A program made the translations under genes and the position numbers. The notes under the pieces were generated by a model, which made no database searches, had not been told where the DNA came from, and was given only the letters and a program-made list of their open reading frames with translations. Shown here in pieces: positions 24,313 through 33,367 of a DNA stretch of 64,000 nt (the stretch's first letter is position 1; the number at the start of each line of letters is the position of its first letter). Origin of the DNA: Alphaproteobacteria bacterium (GTDB lineage: Bacteria; Pseudomonadota; Alphaproteobacteria; Rhodobacterales; Rhodobacteraceae); assembly GCA_030428355.1 (NCBI GenBank), contig JAUIBL010000011.1, positions 1-64,000 on the forward strand, given 5' to 3'.

Positions 24313-26805
24313 ATGAAGCCAGACTTTGCCCTGACTCTTTCCTTCGAAGGCATCTCGCTGCTCCGTCGTGTGTCCAATGGCTGGGCGCTTGTGGGAGATG
24401 TCGCGCTTGACGCCGCCGATCTGCGCGCCGCCTTGTCCGCGCTTCGGTCCGAGGCTGACGCCCTGTCGCCCCAAGGCGGACAGGTCAAACTCGTGATCCC
24501 GAACGAACAGATCAAGTATCTCTCGATTCCGGATCACGGCCAGACCGGCGATGCGCTTCAGGCCGACATTCGCCGCGCTCTGGACGGCGCGACGCCCTAT
24601 GCCGTCGATGAACTCAGGTTCGACTGGTCACACAGCAACGGCGAGATTCAGATCGCCGCTGTCGCACATGAAACGCTCGACGAGGCCGAGGCTTTCGCCA
24701 AAGGTCATCATTTCGAGCCGGTCAGCTTTGTCGCCATCGCACCGGATGCCGCGTTTCATGGCGAGGTGTTCTTCGGCACCGCAGCGACCTGGTCGGGGCC
24801 TGTTCCGGAACGGGACACACAGCCGATTGTCGTGGTCGACGCAGCACCCGAGCCTGCTGCACCCGTGGCCGACGAGGACCCGGTTTCGGAGGACACCCCG
24901 CCCGCCCTCGACCCGGTCGCGGAGACAGCACCTGCCCCGGACAGTCTTCTGGACGATCACAATGCCATAGCGGATGAGGGGCTGGCTCCCGGCGCGGCGG
25001 ACAGTCCGGATGACACGCCCTCTGAACCGGCGGCACAGCCGATCCTGACGACCGAACCCGATGCAGCACCCGCCCCGGCGCCGTCCTTTGCGTCTATCCG
25101 CGCCTCCCGCGAAGCACCCGCCCCGTCCACGCCGCCGCCCTCTCCAAAGATTGACACACCTGCTGCCCCGAACGTGACGGTCGAGCCACGGTTCAAACTT
25201 GGCGGTGCCCGCAAGTCGACCCGCGACACCGACATCACCGCCCCCATTCTTCAGGACGAGACCGTCGAGGACACGGGCGAACGCAAGGGATTCGGCTTTT
25301 TCAGCCAACGCAAGGCAGATCCCGCCCCGCCGCAGGCCGTCACCCCCAAACCTGTGCCGCCGCTCACCAATGAAGACGACGCGCCAGCCGCAGCCGCGAT
25401 CCGCCATGATCCCGAGCCAGCGCGGGCTGCGGTGTCCTGCATCGCAGCCATGCGCGCCGGTCGCAAGACCGAACCGACCAAGCCCGCACCCATCGAGGAC
25501 GAACGCACGCGCATGACCGTGTTCGGCGCGCGCGCCGAACCGCAGATCGGCGGCAAGCCGCGATTCCTCGGTTTGATGCTGACCAGCGCCTTGCTCATCT
25601 TCCTGCTGGCCGTGGCAGCTTGGGCCAGCGTCTTTCTCGATGAAGGCCTGTCCCGCTTTTTTGATCGCGAAGACCAGACGCCGTCCATCGCCCGCCTGCC
25701 AGATGTTGAACTGCAACCGCTGGACGGATCGGTCACTGCGCCCGATGACGCCGACACCAGCGTGCAACTTGCCGCTCTGGATGTGGTCGAGCCGTCCTCC
25801 GATGCCGCAGATGGTCTGTCGGAGGTTCTGCCTCCGCCCGCAGCCCTGACACCGGAAGAGGCGGATGCCCGTTATGCCGCCACCGGCATCTGGCAACGCT
25901 CTCCGGATGCCCCCGCCACACCGACGCTGACCACGCTGGATGACCTCTACGTCGCCTCGATCGACGGCCGCATTCAGCAATTCGACGCGGTTGCCCTGCC
26001 CGGCGCGGAAACGCTGCGCAACGACATGACCTACCTGTCCCAGCCGAACCCGGCCGCGCCGGGAACGCGCTTTGACCTGGACGCGCGGGGATTGGTGATT
26101 GCAACACCGGAAGGTGCGGTCAATCCCGACGGTGTGCGGATCTTCGCAGGCCGCCCACCCGTTGTTCCACCCCTGCGCACCCAACCCGACCCGGCACCCG
26201 CTCCGTCCACCGATGCCGCAAGCCTGACCGTCGTCGCCCCGGAGCTTGAACAATTCCGCCCGCGCCCACGTCCGGACGGATTGGTCGAAGGCAATGAACG
26301 CGCGCAGCTTGCGGGGCGGACTTTGGCCGAACTTGCGGCTCTGCGCCCTGCGGCACGTCCCGAAACGCTCAAGGCGGAAGAGGAACAGGCGCAGCCCGAA
26401 GCCACGGAATTCGCCGTCGCGCAATCGGTGGCACCTGTCACCCGCCCGCGCAATTTCGGCCAGATCGTCGAGCGCGCCCGCGAGAGACAGCAATCCGCCC
26501 CCGCCGAAGTGACACAGGTGGCCGCCGTGGCACCGCGCACGGTCCAGCCCAGCATCCCGTCCACAGCCAGCGTCGCCCGTCAGGCCACGGTGACCAACGC
26601 GATCAACCTGCGCCGCATCAACCTGATCGGCGTCTACGGCAAACCGTCGAACCGCCGCGCGCTGGTGCGTCTGTCGAATGGCCGCTACCAGAAGGTGCAG
26701 GTGGGCGACCGGCTTGACGGCGGACGTGTGGCCGCCATCGGAGACAGCGAACTCCGCTATTCCAAGAACGGCCGCAATGTCGTTCTCGAGATGCCTGAGG
26801 GATGA
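24313..26805 (+). CDS. bitopic membrane protein, PilM/GspL-like N-terminus and PilP-like C-terminus
   Basis: 830 residues. Residues 1-160 (FALTLSFEGISLLRRVSNGW, VKLVIPNEQIKYLSIP, LDGATPYAVDELRFDW) resemble the actin-like cytoplasmic module of GspL/PilM. Residues 165-415 are Ala/Pro/Asp-rich and probably disordered. One membrane helix is at about 417-440 (LGLMLTSALLIFLLAVAAWA). A long periplasmic part follows, and the last 65 residues (RRINLIGVYGKPSNRRALVR, GRYQKVQVGDRLDGGRVAAI) look like the PilP/GspC homology-region fold. Orthologues in Rhodobacterales are often mislabelled as translation initiation factor 2 because of the low-complexity part. No other pilus or type II secretion gene is near. 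The gene stands alone between a SIMPL gene and a Kef antiporter. Confidence 0.65.
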   Translation: MKPDFALTLSFEGISLLRRVSNGWALVGDVALDAADLRAALSALRSEADALSPQGGQVKLVIPNEQIKYLSIPDHGQTGDALQADIRRALDGATPYAVDELRFDWSHSNGEIQIAAVAHETLDEAEAFAKGHHFEPVSFVAIAPDAAFHGEVFFGTAATWSGPVPERDTQPIVVVDAAPEPAAPVADEDPVSEDTPPALDPVAETAPAPDSLLDDHNAIADEGLAPGAADSPDDTPSEPAAQPILTTEPDAAPAPAPSFASIRASREAPAPSTPPPSPKIDTPAAPNVTVEPRFKLGGARKSTRDTDITAPILQDETVEDTGERKGFGFFSQRKADPAPPQAVTPKPVPPLTNEDDAPAAAAIRHDPEPARAAVSCIAAMRAGRKTEPTKPAPIEDERTRMTVFGARAEPQIGGKPRFLGLMLTSALLIFLLAVAAWASVFLDEGLSRFFDREDQTPSIARLPDVELQPLDGSVTAPDDADTSVQLAALDVVEPSSDAADGLSEVLPPPAALTPEEADARYAATGIWQRSPDAPATPTLTTLDDLYVASIDGRIQQFDAVALPGAETLRNDMTYLSQPNPAAPGTRFDLDARGLVIATPEGAVNPDGVRIFAGRPPVVPPLRTQPDPAPAPSTDAASLTVVAPELEQFRPRPRPDGLVEGNERAQLAGRTLAELAALRPAARPETLKAEEEQAQPEATEFAVAQSVAPVTRPRNFGQIVERARERQQSAPAEVTQVAAVAPRTVQPSIPSTASVARQATVTNAINLRRINLIGVYGKPSNRRALVRLSNGRYQKVQVGDRLDGGRVAAIGDSELRYSKNGRNVVLEMPEG

Positions 26806-26940
26806 TCTGACGGCGCGGCTGCGACCCAAGCAGGCACGCAGCAACAAGATGCTGTAAAAACTGGCAAACATTGATCCGTTCGGTTGCCAATCCCATGCAG
26901 AAACCGGCATGCTTGGGACAGTTCGAAAGGCACGTTCAGA

Positions 26941-28824
26941 ATGGGTGAATTCCTCTTCCTCGCATCGGTCTTCCTGTTGGCCGCCGTCATCGCCGTTCCC
27001 ATCGCCGCGCGTCTGGGATTGGGATCGGTGCTGGGTTACCTGCTGGCCGGTGTTGTCATCGGGCCGGGCTTCGGGCTTGTGGCGGACACCACCGATCTGC
27101 AGCATTTCGCCGAATTCGGTGTGGTGATGATGCTGTTCCTGATCGGCCTCGAACTCGATCCCCGCGCCCTTTGGGACATGCGCCATCGGCTGATTGGCCT
27201 TGGTGGGTTCCAGGTGATCATCACCATGCTGGCCGTGATGTTCGGCGCAACGCTGCTTGGCTTTGTCTGGCAAACCGCGCTGGCCATCGGGATGGTCTTC
27301 GCCCTGTCGTCCACCGCCATCGTGCTTCAGACACTGAGCGAGAAAGGCCTGATGCAGACCAGTGGCGGCCGATCCACGTTTTCGGTGCTGTTGACGCAGG
27401 ACATCGCGGTCATCCCGATGCTGATCATCCTCCCCCTGCTTGCTGTACCCGCAACACCATCGCTCACCCCGGACGGGTCGATCACGCGGGTTCTGCCCGA
27501 CCATGTCGACGACGCGCATGGACATCACGGCATGTCGCTGATCGAAGGCTTGCCCGGATGGGGCGTCACCCTCGTGACCCTTGGGGCGGTGGCCCTGATC
27601 ATCCTTGGCGGCGTCTATGGCGCGCGGCCGCTGTTCCGCTTCATCCACGCCGCACGTCTGCGCGAGATGTATACCGCGCTTGCCCTGCTGATCGTGATCG
27701 GCATCGCGTTTCTGATGACCGCCGTGGGCCTGTCCCCTGCCCTCGGCACCTTTCTTGCCGGCGTCGTTCTGGCCAACAGCGAATTCCGGCACGAGCTGGA
27801 ATCCGACATCGAACCGTTCAAGGGCCTCTTGCTGGGCCTGTTCTTCATCACGGTCGGCGCAGGGATCGACTTTGGCCTCTTCTTCTCCGAACCCGTCACC
27901 ATCCTTGGACTGGCCTTGGGCATCATGCTGCTCAAGGGCGTGATCCTTTACGGCCTCGGCCTTGCCTTCAAACTGCGCGGGCGTGATCAGTGGCTGTTCA
28001 CCCTCGGGCTGGCGCAGGCCGGTGAATTCGGTTTTGTCCTGATCTCGTTCTCGCTGCAGCAAGCCATCCTGCCCGGCTATGTCGCGGATCGCCTTCTGTT
28101 GATCGTCGCGCTGTCCATGCTGATCACGCCGCTGGCCTTTATGCTGTATGAACACCTGTCCAGCCGGATGACCGATGCGGATGCGGATCTCAAACATGAC
28201 AAGATCAACGAGCAAGGCACGGTCATCATCGCCGGGATCGGCCGTTTCGGACAGATCGTGAACCGCCTCGTGCAATCCGTCGGGGCAAAAACCGTCGTGA
28301 TCGACAACAATCTGCAAACCATCCAGTTGATGCGGAAATTCGGCTATCAGGGCTTTTTCGGCGATCCGCTGCGCCCTGATCTCTTGCACGCGGCAGGCAT
28401 CGACACCGCCCGTGTGCTCATGGTGGCGCTGGACGATCCCGTGGCGGCGGAACGGCTGGTCACCTATGCCCGGCGGGTCCGTCCGGATATTCACATCGTC
28501 GCTCGGTCACGCGACCGCACCCACACCTACCGGCTCTATCAAGCCGGAGCGAATGACATCGTGCGCGAACTGTTCGACAGCTCTCTGCGGGCCGGGCGCT
28601 ATGTGCTCGAAAACATCGGTCTGTCCGAATACGAGGCAGCCGAGGCGGAAAAGCTGTTCTATCATCACGACCGCTACACGGTGCGCGAACTGGCTGAACT
28701 GTGGGATCCGAATATCCCGTCGGCCCAGAACGAGGCCTATATCGCCCGCGCCAAGGAACTGGAAAAGGAACTCGAAGCGTCCCTGCTCAGCGCGCTGGAA
28801 TCCGGAAACAACGACGCCGCATGA
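26941..28824 (+). CDS. CPA2 monovalent cation:proton antiporter (KefB/KefC type)
   Basis: 627 residues. About twelve membrane segments form the Na+/H+ exchanger domain (FGVVMMLFLIGLELDPRALW, LSPALGTFLAGVVLANSEFR), and a cytoplasmic RCK_N domain starts near residue 420 (GTVIIAGIGRFGQIVNRLVQ, with the GxGxxG dinucleotide motif). Kef systems release potassium and acidify the cell under electrophile stress. No KefF/KefG-type ancillary gene lies next to it. A perfect-type terminator follows the stop codon by three bases. Confidence 0.9.
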   Translation: MGEFLFLASVFLLAAVIAVPIAARLGLGSVLGYLLAGVVIGPGFGLVADTTDLQHFAEFGVVMMLFLIGLELDPRALWDMRHRLIGLGGFQVIITMLAVMFGATLLGFVWQTALAIGMVFALSSTAIVLQTLSEKGLMQTSGGRSTFSVLLTQDIAVIPMLIILPLLAVPATPSLTPDGSITRVLPDHVDDAHGHHGMSLIEGLPGWGVTLVTLGAVALIILGGVYGARPLFRFIHAARLREMYTALALLIVIGIAFLMTAVGLSPALGTFLAGVVLANSEFRHELESDIEPFKGLLLGLFFITVGAGIDFGLFFSEPVTILGLALGIMLLKGVILYGLGLAFKLRGRDQWLFTLGLAQAGEFGFVLISFSLQQAILPGYVADRLLLIVALSMLITPLAFMLYEHLSSRMTDADADLKHDKINEQGTVIIAGIGRFGQIVNRLVQSVGAKTVVIDNNLQTIQLMRKFGYQGFFGDPLRPDLLHAAGIDTARVLMVALDDPVAAERLVTYARRVRPDIHIVARSRDRTHTYRLYQAGANDIVRELFDSSLRAGRYVLENIGLSEYEAAEAEKLFYHHDRYTVRELAELWDPNIPSAQNEAYIARAKELEKELEASLLSALESGNNDAA

Positions 28825-28826
28825 AA

Positions 28827-28852
28827 AAAGCGGCCCCGTCAGGGACCGCTTT
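28827..28852. terminator. bidirectional terminator between kef and carD genes
   Basis: AAAGCGG (28827-28833) and CCC pair with GGG and CCGCTTT (28846-28852), with one C:A mismatch and the loop GTCA. A-run on the left and T-run on the right make it work in both directions, between two converging genes 48 bases apart. Confidence 0.8.
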
Positions 28853-28872
28853 ATTGACCGTTTGGTAAAAAA

Positions 28873-29391
28873 TCAGGCCGCTGCAGGCGCGCGCGACATC
28901 AGTACGTCGCCAACCTGCTTGGCCGCTGCCAGCTCATCGCCACCCGAGGTTGCCGCAACCTCGCGTGTCAGACGCTCGAGCGCGGCTTCATAAAGCTGAC
29001 GTTCGGAATAGCTCTGCTCGCGCTGATCGTCGGCGCGGTGCAGGTCGCGCACCACTTCGGCAATCGCGATCAGATCACCCGAGTTGATCTTCTGTTCATA
29101 TTCCTGCGCCCGGCGCGACCACATCGCCCGCTTGACCTTGGCCTTGCCCTTGAGGGTCTTCATCGCCTGGCTCACCACGTCAGGAGAACTCAGCGACCGC
29201 ATTCCGATTTCCGATGCCTTGTGCGTCGGGACGCGCAGGGTCATCTTGTCTTTCTCGAACGAGATCACGAACAACTCAAGCGTGATGCCGGCGATCTCTT
29301 GTTCTTCGATCGACACGATCTGCCCGACGCCATGTGCCGGATAAACCACGTAGTCGTTCGGACGGAATTCGAATTTTTTCGATTTGGTCAT
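28873..29391 (-). CDS. carD: CarD-family transcriptional regulator
   Basis: 172 residues. The N-terminal RNA-polymerase interaction domain has the family start FRPNDYVVYPAHGVGQIVSI and FVISFEKDKMTLRVPTHKAS; the C-terminal helical domain (KVKRAMWSRRAQEYEQKINS) binds upstream of the -10 element. CarD stabilises open complexes at many promoters. Reported Rhodobacter CarD activates promoters that lack the usual -7 T. AAGGAAGG about seven bases upstream of the ATG is a strong ribosome site. A terminator-like hairpin with seven Ts lies only 38 bases upstream of the start, which is unusual and discussed separately. Confidence 0.93.
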   Translation of the reverse strand: MTKSKKFEFRPNDYVVYPAHGVGQIVSIEEQEIAGITLELFVISFEKDKMTLRVPTHKASEIGMRSLSSPDVVSQAMKTLKGKAKVKRAMWSRRAQEYEQKINSGDLIAIAEVVRDLHRADDQREQSYSERQLYEAALERLTREVAATSGGDELAAAKQVGDVLMSRAPAAA

Positions 29392-29429
29392 TCAGAACCT
29401 TCCTTGGCGTTCGCCCATGCGACACAGAC

Positions 29430-29462
29430 AAAAAAACCGAACGGAAGCAGGACTTCCGGTCG
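29430..29462 (-). terminator. intrinsic terminator in the carD leader
   Basis: On the minus strand CGA-C-CGGAAG pairs with CTTCCG-T-TCG over the loop TCCTG, and the sequence then runs into seven Ts (29436-29430). The structure is a textbook Rho-independent terminator for minus-strand transcription. The T-run ends 38 bases before the carD ATG, so a promoter for carD has almost no room after it. Confidence 0.75.
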
Positions 29463-29550
29463 TTTCTTGAAGAATATCAGACAAGCTTATGTCAGCTCAT
29501 ATGCCCCACGCCGGACTACGGCGCATGTCCCACAGGTGTCATTTATGTGA

Positions 29551-29561
29551 AATGTATACCA
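29551..29561 (-). promoter_or_regulatory. possible extended -10 promoter upstream of carD leader
   Basis: Read on the minus strand the bases give TGGTATACATT, an extended -10 (TGnTATAxT) form. No good -35 element is at 16 to 18 bases upstream. A start about seven bases further would give an RNA leader of roughly 155 bases that includes the terminator hairpin. Confidence 0.3.
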
Positions 29562-29639
29562 CAAAAAAGCAACGTGCGGTAGTGGCGCGACGGATCGCAT
29601 AACATGGTTTAAAAACAGAGGCTTATCGCAGGAAGCTGA

Positions 29640-29660
29640 GATTCGGAACCATCCCGAATC
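29640..29660 (-). terminator. hairpin just downstream of fdxA
   Basis: GATTCGG (29640-29646) and CCGAATC (29654-29660) form a 7-bp stem, 9 bp with one G:T and one A:T pair on the minus strand. It begins 6 bases past the fdxA stop. There is no T-run, so it may protect the 3' end instead of terminating on its own. Confidence 0.4.
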
Positions 29661-29666
29661 GAATCA

Positions 29667-30005
29667 TCAGCCACCTTCGCCAGGCGCTTCCGAAAAGTAC
29701 TTCTCAAGCTTGCCGCTTTCGCCGTCCCGTTCTTCCGCCTCGGGCAGCGGGTCTTTCTTGGTGATGATCACCGGCCAAAGCTCGGCATATTTGCGATTGA
29801 ACTCGACCCATTTTTCCATGTCCGGCTCCGTGTCCGGGCGGATCGCATCTGCCGGGCATTCCGGTTCGCACACGCCACAATCAATGCACTCGTCCGGGTG
29901 GATCACCAGCATGTTCTCGCCTTCGTAAAAGCAGTCCACCGGGCAGACTTCGACACAATCGGTGTATTTGCAGGCAATGCAGGCGTCGTTGACAATATAG
30001 GTCAT
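29667..30005 (-). CDS. fdxA: ferredoxin FdxA (7Fe type)
   Basis: 112 residues. [18 protein letters not shown] near the N-terminus is the [3Fe-4S] plus [4Fe-4S] pattern of FdxA-type ferredoxins, and [16 protein letters not shown] provides the remaining ligands. The C-terminal 50 residues ([17 protein letters not shown] type) are also usual for the family. It transfers electrons in the cytoplasm; the partner is not known. The gene lies between carD and the S4 protein on the same strand, as in other Rhodobacterales. Confidence 0.95.
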   Translation of the reverse strand: MTYIVNDACIACKYTDCVEVCPVDCFYEGENMLVIHPDECIDCGVCEPECPADAIRPDTEPDMEKWVEFNRKYAELWPVIITKKDPLPEAEERDGESGKLEKYFSEAPGEGG

Positions 30006-30054
30006 GCATTCGGTCCATTGATCGTTCGCAAGCTAGCTAAGCCACTCGGAAAAA

Positions 30055-30438
30055 TCATTCAAGCAGGTCTGACCGGGTTTGTTGCAGGGCGCGACGATCT
30101 TTCTTGGTCGGGCGTCCCTTGCCATCGAAACGCGGCACCTGTTCGATCACCGCCTCGCGCGGTTTCGGAGGATCGAGATCCTCGTAAAGCTGCTGTGCCT
30201 CAGGCGCAGGCCCCCGCCGTTCCCCCATGGCCAGCACCTTTATGACCCGCACGTCATTGGCCTGCGGAAAGGTCAGCACATCCAGCGCCGCCACCATGTA
30301 GGCCGGTTTGGAAATCGGCTGACCGTTCACCCGCAACTTGCCCCTGGACACGACCTTTGCGGCAAGGCTGCGCGTCTTGAAGAACCGCGCATGCCAAAGC
30401 CATTTGTCGATCCGCAGCTTCTGCGCCGGCTCGGACAA
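30055..30438 (-). CDS. S4-domain RNA-binding protein (HslR family)
   Basis: 127 residues. The S4 domain is plain: LRIDKWLWHARFFKTRSLAA then GKLRVNGQPISKPAYMVAALD, with a basic tail. HslR-like proteins rescue stalled 50S subunits carrying nascent chains. The frame starts with TTG at 30438, one base past the helicase TGA; AAGGA within the helicase end serves as its ribosome site. Tight spacing indicates translational coupling with the upstream helicase gene. Confidence 0.88.
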   Translation of the reverse strand: MSEPAQKLRIDKWLWHARFFKTRSLAAKVVSRGKLRVNGQPISKPAYMVAALDVLTFPQANDVRVIKVLAMGERRGPAPEAQQLYEDLDPPKPREAVIEQVPRFDGKGRPTKKDRRALQQTRSDLLE

Positions 30439-30439
30439 G

Positions 30440-33328
30440 TCAGTCCTTCGTCTTCAGCCCCATGAGGGCCGCAGCAAAGGGGTTGTCCGGATCGATCTGC
30501 TTTTCCTTCTTGGGCGGACGCGCCTGGAAGGTCTTGGCCCCGGCATCACGTGTTGGCTGACCTTTGCCTTTGGGCTTGCCCTTGCCACGCGGACGGTCGC
30601 CCTGCGGCTTGCCTCCGTCGCGGCGGCCTTTGCCAGCCCCACCCTCGCGACGCGGCTGACGCTCAGGCCGGTTGCCCCGCCATGTGAAGGTGTAGAACAC
30701 CTCGGTTTCCGGTCCGGCCAGCGCGGCATCGGGTGCCGCACCCGGATCGATCTCGGTTTCGGAATTCGTCGGCACGGGTGTCTCTGCAACAGCATCACCG
30801 GGCCCTACGGCCTCAGGCGCGGCCTCGGCTTCGGGTGTGGCGTCCGCGACATCCAGCACCGGCGCGTCTTCGACCGGCACGGCACCATCGGTCGCCGTGT
30901 CCTGCTCCACCGCCGGATCATCCGTTCCCGCCACTACGGCATCGACCGCACGCACTTTCTCGCGCTCGCCTTTCTCCGCCTTGTAGCCCAGCCCGCCCAT
31001 GAGGTCAGCGAACTGTTCGAGCGTCAGACCTGTGATCGAGAGCATATCGGGATTCGCTTCGAACCCGCCCCGGCTGTCTTGCGCGCGCAGCAAGTCTGCC
31101 AGACGTTCCAGCATGTCGATGCGGATCGCCCGCTCACCTGCCGCGCGATAGCCCGACACCATGTGATGTTCGGCGGGCGTGCCCGATGTATTCGGCACCG
31201 TCACCAATCCCGGAGGCGGTGCCTCGGGGAATTCGTCGAGGTTCTTCGACATGCTCCAGAGCACCAGCCGCAACCGCGTCGGCGCAGGCTTGAGCAAGAG
31301 CGGCATGAACACCGTGAATTGACCGAACCGGATACCATGCTTGCGCAGCAGCCCCCGCGCCTCCTGGTCCAGCGCCTTGACATCATCCGCCACGTCGGCA
31401 CGCGGCAGGATGCCCATCGCCTCGACCATGCGGAACGCAAAGCCCCGCGCAAGGCCAGTGAGTGTCTCGTCTTTTTGAAGGTTGATCAGAGGCTCGAACA
31501 GCGCGGCAATCTTGCGGTCGATGAAATGCTGCAACCGTCGCTGCACCTTGGACGCGACATCCGCCCCCGCCTCTTCATCGACAAAGGCGACGACACGCGG
31601 CTTCAAAGGATCATCTCCGGCGGTCAGTTTGCCCACCGCCTGATCGCTCCACATGAGACCGCCCTGCTCGGTGAAATCCATCTCGGTATCGGGCGCGTTG
31701 TAGAACCGATCCGCCCGCAGATGGAAATGCGGGGCAAGCGCCTGCATCGACGCGGTCTTCAGCGTCTTGGCTTCCTGCCCGGTTGCATCCTTGTCCTGGC
31801 GGAACCGGAACCCTTCAAGCCTGCCGACGAATTCGCCTTCGACGGTGACTTCACCCTTGTCATTCACTTCGGCCAAAAGGGCCTCCTTCTGTTTCAACCG
31901 CCGCAAGAGCACGGATGTGCGCCGGTCAACAAATCTCTGGGTCAGGCGCTCGTGCAGCGCGTCCGACAGTCGGTCTTCTACAGCGCGTGTCTGCTCGCGC
32001 CAATGGCTTTCGTCATGCACCCACGCTTTCCGCTGCGCGACATAGGTCCATGTGCGGATATACGCCAATCGTTTCGACAACGTGTCAATGTCGCCATCTG
32101 TCCGGTCGATCCGGTTGACCTGCCGCCCAAGGAAATCATCGGGGATGGCTCCGCGTTGGTGCAGATGCCCGTAGATCACATCCAGAAGCCCCGCGTGTTC
32201 CGCATGGCTGATCCCCCGGAAATCGGGAATCCGGCACACATCCCACAAAAGCTGCACCGATTTCGGATCGGACGCCCGCGCCTGCACCTCGGCCACGGTG
32301 CTCAGCGCCTTGAGCGCCTGCAGGTCATCGGCCTCGCGCGCCTTGACCAGCAATTCATCCTTCGGGCTTTCCTCGAGCGAGGCAATCAGCGCGTCGATTG
32401 TGCCGAACCGCAGGTCGGCATTGCGCCAGTTCAGCTTTTTCAGCGGAGTGAAGCGGTGGTTGCAGATCGCCTCGGCCACCTCTTCGGCCAGAGGCCCGGC
32501 CTCACCGGTCACGCCGAACGTCCCATGCGACATGCCCCGCCCTGCACGGCCCGCGATTTGCGCCAATTCGTTGGGCATGAGCGGCCGCATCCGACGCCCG
32601 TCGAACTTGGTCAGCGATGAAAACGCGACATGGTTGATGTCAAGGTTCAGCCCCATCCCGATGGCATCGGTCGCCACCAGGAAATCCACCTCGCCGTTCT
32701 GGTAGAGATCCACCTGCGCATTGCGCGTCCGAGGCGACAAGGCCCCCATGACCACGGCCGCGCCACCCTTCTGACGGCGCAGCAGTTCCGCGATGGCATA
32801 GACGTTCTCGACCGAGAACCCCACAATCGCCGTCCGCGGCTGCAAGCGGCTGATCTTTTTCGACCCGGTATAGGAAAGCTGGCTCATCCGCTCGCGGCGC
32901 ACGAACTCCACACCCGGCACAAGCGCCGCGATGGGTCCGCGCATCGTGTCCGACCCCATGAACAGGGTCTCGTGCAACCCGCGCATCCGCAGCAGCCGGT
33001 CGGTGAAGACATGCCCGCGCTCGGGATCGGCGCAAAGCTGGATCTCGTCCACGCCGACAAAATCGCAGCCCATGCCCTCGGGCATCGCCTCGACCGTGCA
33101 GACCCAATATTGGGCGCGCGGCGGCACGATGCGTTCTTCGCCCGTGACCAGCGCAACAACCGACGGCCCCCGCGCCGCGACGATCTTGTCATACACCTCG
33201 CGCGCCAGCAGTCTCAGCGGCAAGCCGATCATGCCGGTGCGATAGCCCAGCATCCGGTCTATGGCGTAATGGGTCTTGCCTGTGTTGGTCGGGCCGAGAA
33301 TGGCCGCAACCCGCGCATGTCCGGCCAT
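30440..33328 (-). CDS. SUV3-like DEAD/DEAH RNA helicase
   Basis: 962 residues. Motif I is GPTNTGKT at residues 12-19, motif II is GVDEIQLCADPERG, motif V is FLVATDAIGMGLNLDI and motif VI is QIAGRAGRGMSHGTFG. The order and wording match the mitochondrial SUV3 helicase, which has alphaproteobacterial relatives. After about residue 400 comes a SUV3-type C-terminal part; the last 230 residues contain Ala/Glu/Pro-rich linker and a basic tail (GRRDGGKPQGDRPRGKGKPK) that probably binds RNA. A role in RNA decay or ribosome maturation is likely. The S4 gene directly follows. Confidence 0.88.
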   Translation of the reverse strand: MAGHARVAAILGPTNTGKTHYAIDRMLGYRTGMIGLPLRLLAREVYDKIVAARGPSVVALVTGEERIVPPRAQYWVCTVEAMPEGMGCDFVGVDEIQLCADPERGHVFTDRLLRMRGLHETLFMGSDTMRGPIAALVPGVEFVRRERMSQLSYTGSKKISRLQPRTAIVGFSVENVYAIAELLRRQKGGAAVVMGALSPRTRNAQVDLYQNGEVDFLVATDAIGMGLNLDINHVAFSSLTKFDGRRMRPLMPNELAQIAGRAGRGMSHGTFGVTGEAGPLAEEVAEAICNHRFTPLKKLNWRNADLRFGTIDALIASLEESPKDELLVKAREADDLQALKALSTVAEVQARASDPKSVQLLWDVCRIPDFRGISHAEHAGLLDVIYGHLHQRGAIPDDFLGRQVNRIDRTDGDIDTLSKRLAYIRTWTYVAQRKAWVHDESHWREQTRAVEDRLSDALHERLTQRFVDRRTSVLLRRLKQKEALLAEVNDKGEVTVEGEFVGRLEGFRFRQDKDATGQEAKTLKTASMQALAPHFHLRADRFYNAPDTEMDFTEQGGLMWSDQAVGKLTAGDDPLKPRVVAFVDEEAGADVASKVQRRLQHFIDRKIAALFEPLINLQKDETLTGLARGFAFRMVEAMGILPRADVADDVKALDQEARGLLRKHGIRFGQFTVFMPLLLKPAPTRLRLVLWSMSKNLDEFPEAPPPGLVTVPNTSGTPAEHHMVSGYRAAGERAIRIDMLERLADLLRAQDSRGGFEANPDMLSITGLTLEQFADLMGGLGYKAEKGEREKVRAVDAVVAGTDDPAVEQDTATDGAVPVEDAPVLDVADATPEAEAAPEAVGPGDAVAETPVPTNSETEIDPGAAPDAALAGPETEVFYTFTWRGNRPERQPRREGGAGKGRRDGGKPQGDRPRGKGKPKGKGQPTRDAGAKTFQARPPKKEKQIDPDNPFAAALMGLKTKD

Positions 33329-33367
33329 GTTGACGTCCTTTGCCGTCCTTGCTCGGGCGTCAGATGA

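Noticed and set aside
24628-28494. A 1288-codon open frame on the minus strand
   Set aside because: It is antisense to the PilM/PilP-like gene and the Kef antiporter, both of which show domains and correct starts. The translated minus frame is rich in Arg, Gly, Asp and Gln without any domain, typical of a shadow in high-GC DNA.
29392-29666. tRNA or other stable RNA gene between carD and fdxA
   Set aside because: No cloverleaf arms or T-loop sequence found. Only hairpins at 29430-29462 and 29640-29660 were supported.
30338-32620. A 760-codon open frame on the plus strand
   Set aside because: Antisense to the SUV3-like helicase.
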